From a virus: 36,479 nucleotides of DNA. How positions within the stretch are numbered: the stretch's first letter is position 1; every line of letters begins with the position of its first letter. This document shows positions 33,343 through 36,479 of the stretch, piece after piece. The position numbers were made by a program, and so were the translations under genes. Below the pieces are notes generated by a model. That model did no database searches, was not told where the DNA came from, and worked only from the letters and a program-made list of their open reading frames with translations. The stretch covers positions 1 through 36,479 of the IMG/VR virus record IMGVR_UViG_3300045241_000142; one strand, given 5' to 3'.

Positions 33343-36060
33343 ATGGTGGTAATTTCGGAAGAAAATCATTTAAAGCACTATGGAACTCCCCGACATTCCG
33401 GTCGATATCCTTGGGGTTCCGGTGATGCGAGTCCTGAAAGCACTCGTAACAGACATCTTCTGCACACAGTAAAACATCTTCGGCAACAAGGTATGTCGGA
33501 ATCTGAGATTGCCAAAGGAATGGGTGTTTCGGTAACCCAGCTTCGAGCTCAGAAGTCGATTGCTCTTGCTCAGCAGAAGCAAGACAAGATCCTTACCGCT
33601 CAACGTTTGAAAGAAAAAGGCTGGTCGAACGTCGAGATTGGTAAACGGATGAGTTTAAATGAATCTTCGGTTCGTGCTCTTCTTGTTCCTGGTGAGAAAG
33701 ACAAGGCTGATGCCATTCAGACTACGGCAAATATGCTCAAAGGTCAAGTTGCTGAGAAGAAGTATATCGATATTGGTAGTGGTGTAGAGCATCAAGTTGG
33801 CGTCACGTCGACAAGGCTCAAGACTTCTGTGGCTGTTCTGCAAGAACAAGGATATCAGGTTCATACGATCAAGGTTCAGCAAGGTGGAACGGGTAAGTTC
33901 ACAAATATGAAAGTATTGGCTCCTCCAGGTACAACTCTTTCCGACGTTCAGAGAAACAGAGCTGAAATCAGGCAGATCCAGGAATATTCTGTAGATCACG
34001 GTAGAAGTTTCTTGAAAGTTCAGCCTCCTATGAATCTCAGCTCGAGAAGAATTGCTGTGACTTATGGCCCTGAAGGTGCAAAAGCCGATGGTATGATTTA
34101 TGTCCGGCCTGGAAAGAAAGATCTTTCAATCGGTTCATCTCCCTATGGCCAGGTTCGTATTGCTGTTGATGGAACGCACTATCTGAAAGGGATGGCTGTC
34201 TATAAAGACGATCTTCCTGATGGTGTCGATGTTATGTTCAATACGAAGCAACCGGACACAGGTCGTAAGAAAGACGCTATGAAACCTATGAATGTGGATG
34301 ATCCGGATCTTCCATTCGGTGCTATCACACATCAGGTTCATGGCCCAGATGGTAAGGTTAGTTCGGTGATGAATCTTGTTGGAAGCAAAGAAGGAGCTGG
34401 GGAAGAAGGTTCCTGGGAGTCTTGGTCGAAAAACCTACCGTCTCAGATGCTTTCGAAGCAGAGTCCGAATCTTGCCAAGCAACAGCTCAATGTGACGTAT
34501 GATCGTCGTAAAAAAGAGTTCGATGAGATCAAGTCTCTTACGAACCCGACGGTAAAGAAAGATCTTCTTGTAAAGTTTGCAGATTCAACAGACGCTGCTT
34601 CAGTACATCTTAAAGCAGCTTCTCTTCCAAGACAAGCGACTAAAGTTATTCTCCCGATTTCTTCGATGAAACCAACCGAGATTTACGCTCCTACTATGAG
34701 AAACGGAGAGCGTGTAGCTCTTGTCCGATTTCCTCATGGTGGGACGTTCGAGATTCCTGAGTTGACTGTGAACAACCGGAATCGTGAAGCGCGCAAGACG
34801 TTGGGTACTACAGCAAGAGATGCTGTCGGTATTCATCATTCTGTAGCCGAACGTTTGTCTGGTGCTGACTTCGATGGAGATACAGTTCTTCTCATTCCCA
34901 ATAATAGAGGATCGGTCAAAAGTACTCCGGCTCTTGAAGGTTTGAAGGGCTTTGATCCTATGGTCTACAAGATTCCTGATCATTCACCCATCCCCCGAAT
35001 AACTAGTTCTATGAAACAGGCGGAGATGGGAAAGGTTTCCAATCTTATTACCGACATGTCCCTGCAAGGCGCTAGTACAGATCAACTCTCTCGTGCTATT
35101 CGACATTCGATGGTGGTTATTGACTCAGAGAAGCATGGGCTGGATTACCGCAAGTCTGAAAAAGATAATGGTATTCTTGCTTTGAAAGAGGAGTATCAAG
35201 GAGGAAAGAGGAGAGGCGCCAAGACTTTGATCAGCCAGGCTGGGGCAGAGGATCGTATTCCTCAAAGGAGAGTTCGCTCTGCCAGTAGAGGTGGATCTAT
35301 TGATCCGGCTACGGGAAAGAAAATCTATGAGCCCACCGGCTATATGATCAAGGAACGTAAGTCGAAGATAGATCCGGCTACGGGGAAGAGAACGTATTAC
35401 GAAACTGGAAGATTAGTACCAGCAAAGGAAAAGGTAGAGAGACTGTCGGTTACTGATGATGCATTCAAGTTGTCATCAGGTACAGTCATGGAGGGTATCT
35501 ATGCTGAGCATTCCAATAGATTGAAGGCTCTGGCTAATGAAGCTCGAAAAGAATCCCTCCCCCTCAAAGGAACACCCACCTCTCCTTCTGCGAAGAAGGT
35601 GTATGCGAATGAAGTGGCCTCTCTTGATGCAAAGATCCGCAATGCTGAAAGAAACGCCCCCTATGAAAGACAAGCCCAGCTCCTAGCAAATGCTGCCGTC
35701 GGTCAGAAGAGGCAGGCTAATCCAAACATGGAGCCTGAGGAAGTAAAGAAGATCAAGCAGCAACAGCTTAACGAGAACAGGATTAGGACAGGGGCTAAGA
35801 AAGACGACATCACTATAACCCCCAATGAGTGGAATGCTATTCAAGCTGGTGCTATCAGTACGAATAAATTGGAGAAGATTCTTAAGAATAGCGACGCCGA
35901 TACAGTTAAGATGTTGGCTATGCCAAAACAAACCTCCAAGATGACAAGCACTAAGCTGGTCCGAGCCCGGTCCATGTTGGACTCTGGGTATACTCAGGCT
36001 GAGGTAGCGGATGCACTAGGCGTTGGCGTGACCACACTCAGGCTTAACCTGAATGAGTAG
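33343..36060 (+). CDS. Single-chain RNA polymerase-like protein (DFDGD, HTH motifs at both ends)
   Basis: 905 residues, ATG after GGGAGGTGATTTC. Residues 11-26 (KHYGTPRHSGRYPWGS) are a common phage N-terminal block. Two helix-turn-helix motifs follow: about 44-70 (QGMSESEIAKGMGVSVTQLR) and 86-113 (KGWSNVEIGKRMSLNESSVR). The centre has ALVRFPHGGTFEIPEL and LSGADFDGDTVLLIP, with DFDGD at 509-513. This is the metal-binding signature of double-psi beta-barrel RNA polymerases (bacterial beta', YonO of phage SPbeta). A third helix-turn-helix (SGYTQAEVADALGVGVTTLR) ends the protein. This suggests a one-chain polymerase with built-in DNA-binding motifs; activity is not proven by sequence. Confidence 0.75.
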   Translation: MVVISEENHLKHYGTPRHSGRYPWGSGDASPESTRNRHLLHTVKHLRQQGMSESEIAKGMGVSVTQLRAQKSIALAQQKQDKILTAQRLKEKGWSNVEIGKRMSLNESSVRALLVPGEKDKADAIQTTANMLKGQVAEKKYIDIGSGVEHQVGVTSTRLKTSVAVLQEQGYQVHTIKVQQGGTGKFTNMKVLAPPGTTLSDVQRNRAEIRQIQEYSVDHGRSFLKVQPPMNLSSRRIAVTYGPEGAKADGMIYVRPGKKDLSIGSSPYGQVRIAVDGTHYLKGMAVYKDDLPDGVDVMFNTKQPDTGRKKDAMKPMNVDDPDLPFGAITHQVHGPDGKVSSVMNLVGSKEGAGEEGSWESWSKNLPSQMLSKQSPNLAKQQLNVTYDRRKKEFDEIKSLTNPTVKKDLLVKFADSTDAASVHLKAASLPRQATKVILPISSMKPTEIYAPTMRNGERVALVRFPHGGTFEIPELTVNNRNREARKTLGTTARDAVGIHHSVAERLSGADFDGDTVLLIPNNRGSVKSTPALEGLKGFDPMVYKIPDHSPIPRITSSMKQAEMGKVSNLITDMSLQGASTDQLSRAIRHSMVVIDSEKHGLDYRKSEKDNGILALKEEYQGGKRRGAKTLISQAGAEDRIPQRRVRSASRGGSIDPATGKKIYEPTGYMIKERKSKIDPATGKRTYYETGRLVPAKEKVERLSVTDDAFKLSSGTVMEGIYAEHSNRLKALANEARKESLPLKGTPTSPSAKKVYANEVASLDAKIRNAERNAPYERQAQLLANAAVGQKRQANPNMEPEEVKKIKQQQLNENRIRTGAKKDDITITPNEWNAIQAGAISTNKLEKILKNSDADTVKMLAMPKQTSKMTSTKLVRARSMLDSGYTQAEVADALGVGVTTLRLNLNE

Positions 36061-36066
36061 GTGATC

Positions 36067-36363
36067 ATGTCTAACATTGAATCAACACAACCAACTGAGT
36101 ACATGCTTACTACTGTTGACAATCCATTCAATCCTTTCACTCGTTTCGATGAGTGGTTGGAGTACGACATGCGATTGGGTTACAATACATCAGCTTTCTT
36201 AGGTAGAATTGCTAGGGTCTCACCGGACCTATCGGAGCCAGATCAGGCATTGGCTATTCAGAATGCAATAGATGAGATAGTCAGTGAGAATGTTTCTGGA
36301 ATGTGGAGAAAAGTTTCAAGAGAATCAGCAAAGGAATTCGAAGTCCAGGCTGGTATCGAATAG
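36067..36363 (+). CDS. Small conserved phage protein
   Basis: 98 residues from ATG 36067; a GTG at 36061 right after the polymerase stop is an alternative. MLTTVDNPFNPFTRFDEWLE, then TSAFLGRIARVSPDLSEPDQ and AIDEIVSENVSG match a family common in phages of Gram-positive bacteria, where it often lies next to polymerase-like or packaging genes. Function unknown. Pairing with the DFDGD gene may mean a shared role in late expression, but that is inference. Confidence 0.72.
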   Translation: MSNIESTQPTEYMLTTVDNPFNPFTRFDEWLEYDMRLGYNTSAFLGRIARVSPDLSEPDQALAIQNAIDEIVSENVSGMWRKVSRESAKEFEVQAGIE

Positions 36364-36479
36364 GGTATACGGCATGGGCATACCTACCAGGCAGCACCAT
36401 AGTGGTTGATCGGTTAATAAGTTATTAAAATTAATAATAATTAATAATAAAAAAAAATCTACGTATACCATGTACCTAC
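36364..36479 (+). other. A+T-rich intergenic end of window
   Basis: After the last gene, GGTATACG (36364-36371) and CGTATACC (near 36465) form inverted repeats. Between them is a run of TTAATAA/TTATTAA-like repeats and an A-tract, close in composition to the 24.2-24.7 kb region and to the AATTAGTTATTAG motif. No gene or clear terminator. It may hold a promoter of the next (unseen) gene. Confidence 0.4.

Overview
The window is a piece of the genome of a tailed bacteriophage, most likely a siphovirus of an actinobacterial host. The left edge carries the end of a tail tape measure protein, a distal tail protein and a protein of the ReqiPepy6 Gp37-like minor tail family. The middle encodes a secreted cell-wall lytic protein with a resuscitation-promoting-factor-like domain, which points to an actinomycete. 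All genes I accept are on the + strand, tightly packed, with strong Shine-Dalgarno sites. No tRNA, integrase, insertion sequence or CRISPR array was seen.

Layout. (1) 1-2522: tail genes. (2) 2510-5230: an array of very small, mostly membrane-protein genes. Nearly every one has its own promoter (core CGCAG-N5-AC-N6-TATAAT) and its own near-identical rho-independent terminator. (3) 5231-9610: more small genes, two copies of a structured RNA (5295-5429 and 5942-6110), and the last members of the promoter family. (4) 9600-13085: a conserved phage module with two paralogous DUF6353-like membrane proteins. (5) 13113-17579: replication, led by a 1249-residue protein that joins an SF3 helicase, an AEP-type primase and a family B DNA polymerase, followed by a single-stranded-DNA-binding-like protein. 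(6) 17576-23023: many small genes, among them zinc ribbons, an Rpf-like lysin and DUF551-like and P-loop-like proteins, with three structured intergenic regions. (7) 23024-24226: an SNF2/DEAD-type helicase, then a 506-base A+T-rich, iteron-bearing gap (24227-24732) that is the best replication-origin candidate. (8) 24733-32506: an HNH-like gene, then receptor-binding and fibre genes with collagen-like stalks and a probable glycan-degrading alpha/alpha-toroid domain. (9) 32511-36363: two overlapping small nuclease genes and a 905-residue protein with the DFDGD signature of double-psi beta-barrel RNA polymerases flanked by helix-turn-helix motifs.

How the parts may work together (inference). 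The left promoters look readable by the host RNA polymerase and would express the small membrane genes and structured RNAs early. The fused replication protein, SSB-like protein and SNF2-type helicase would copy the genome, perhaps from the iteron region. The DFDGD protein may be a single-chain RNA polymerase for another gene class. The CGCAG/TATAAT promoters stop at about 9.6 kb, while a different 13-base motif, AATTAGTTATTAG, recurs only to the right of 19 kb.

The strongest candidates for something undescribed are the twin pseudoknotted RNAs, the promoter-terminator gene-cassette array, the helicase-primase-polymerase fusion and the single-chain RNA polymerase-like protein. All protein assignments rest on reading motifs by eye; no database search was run.
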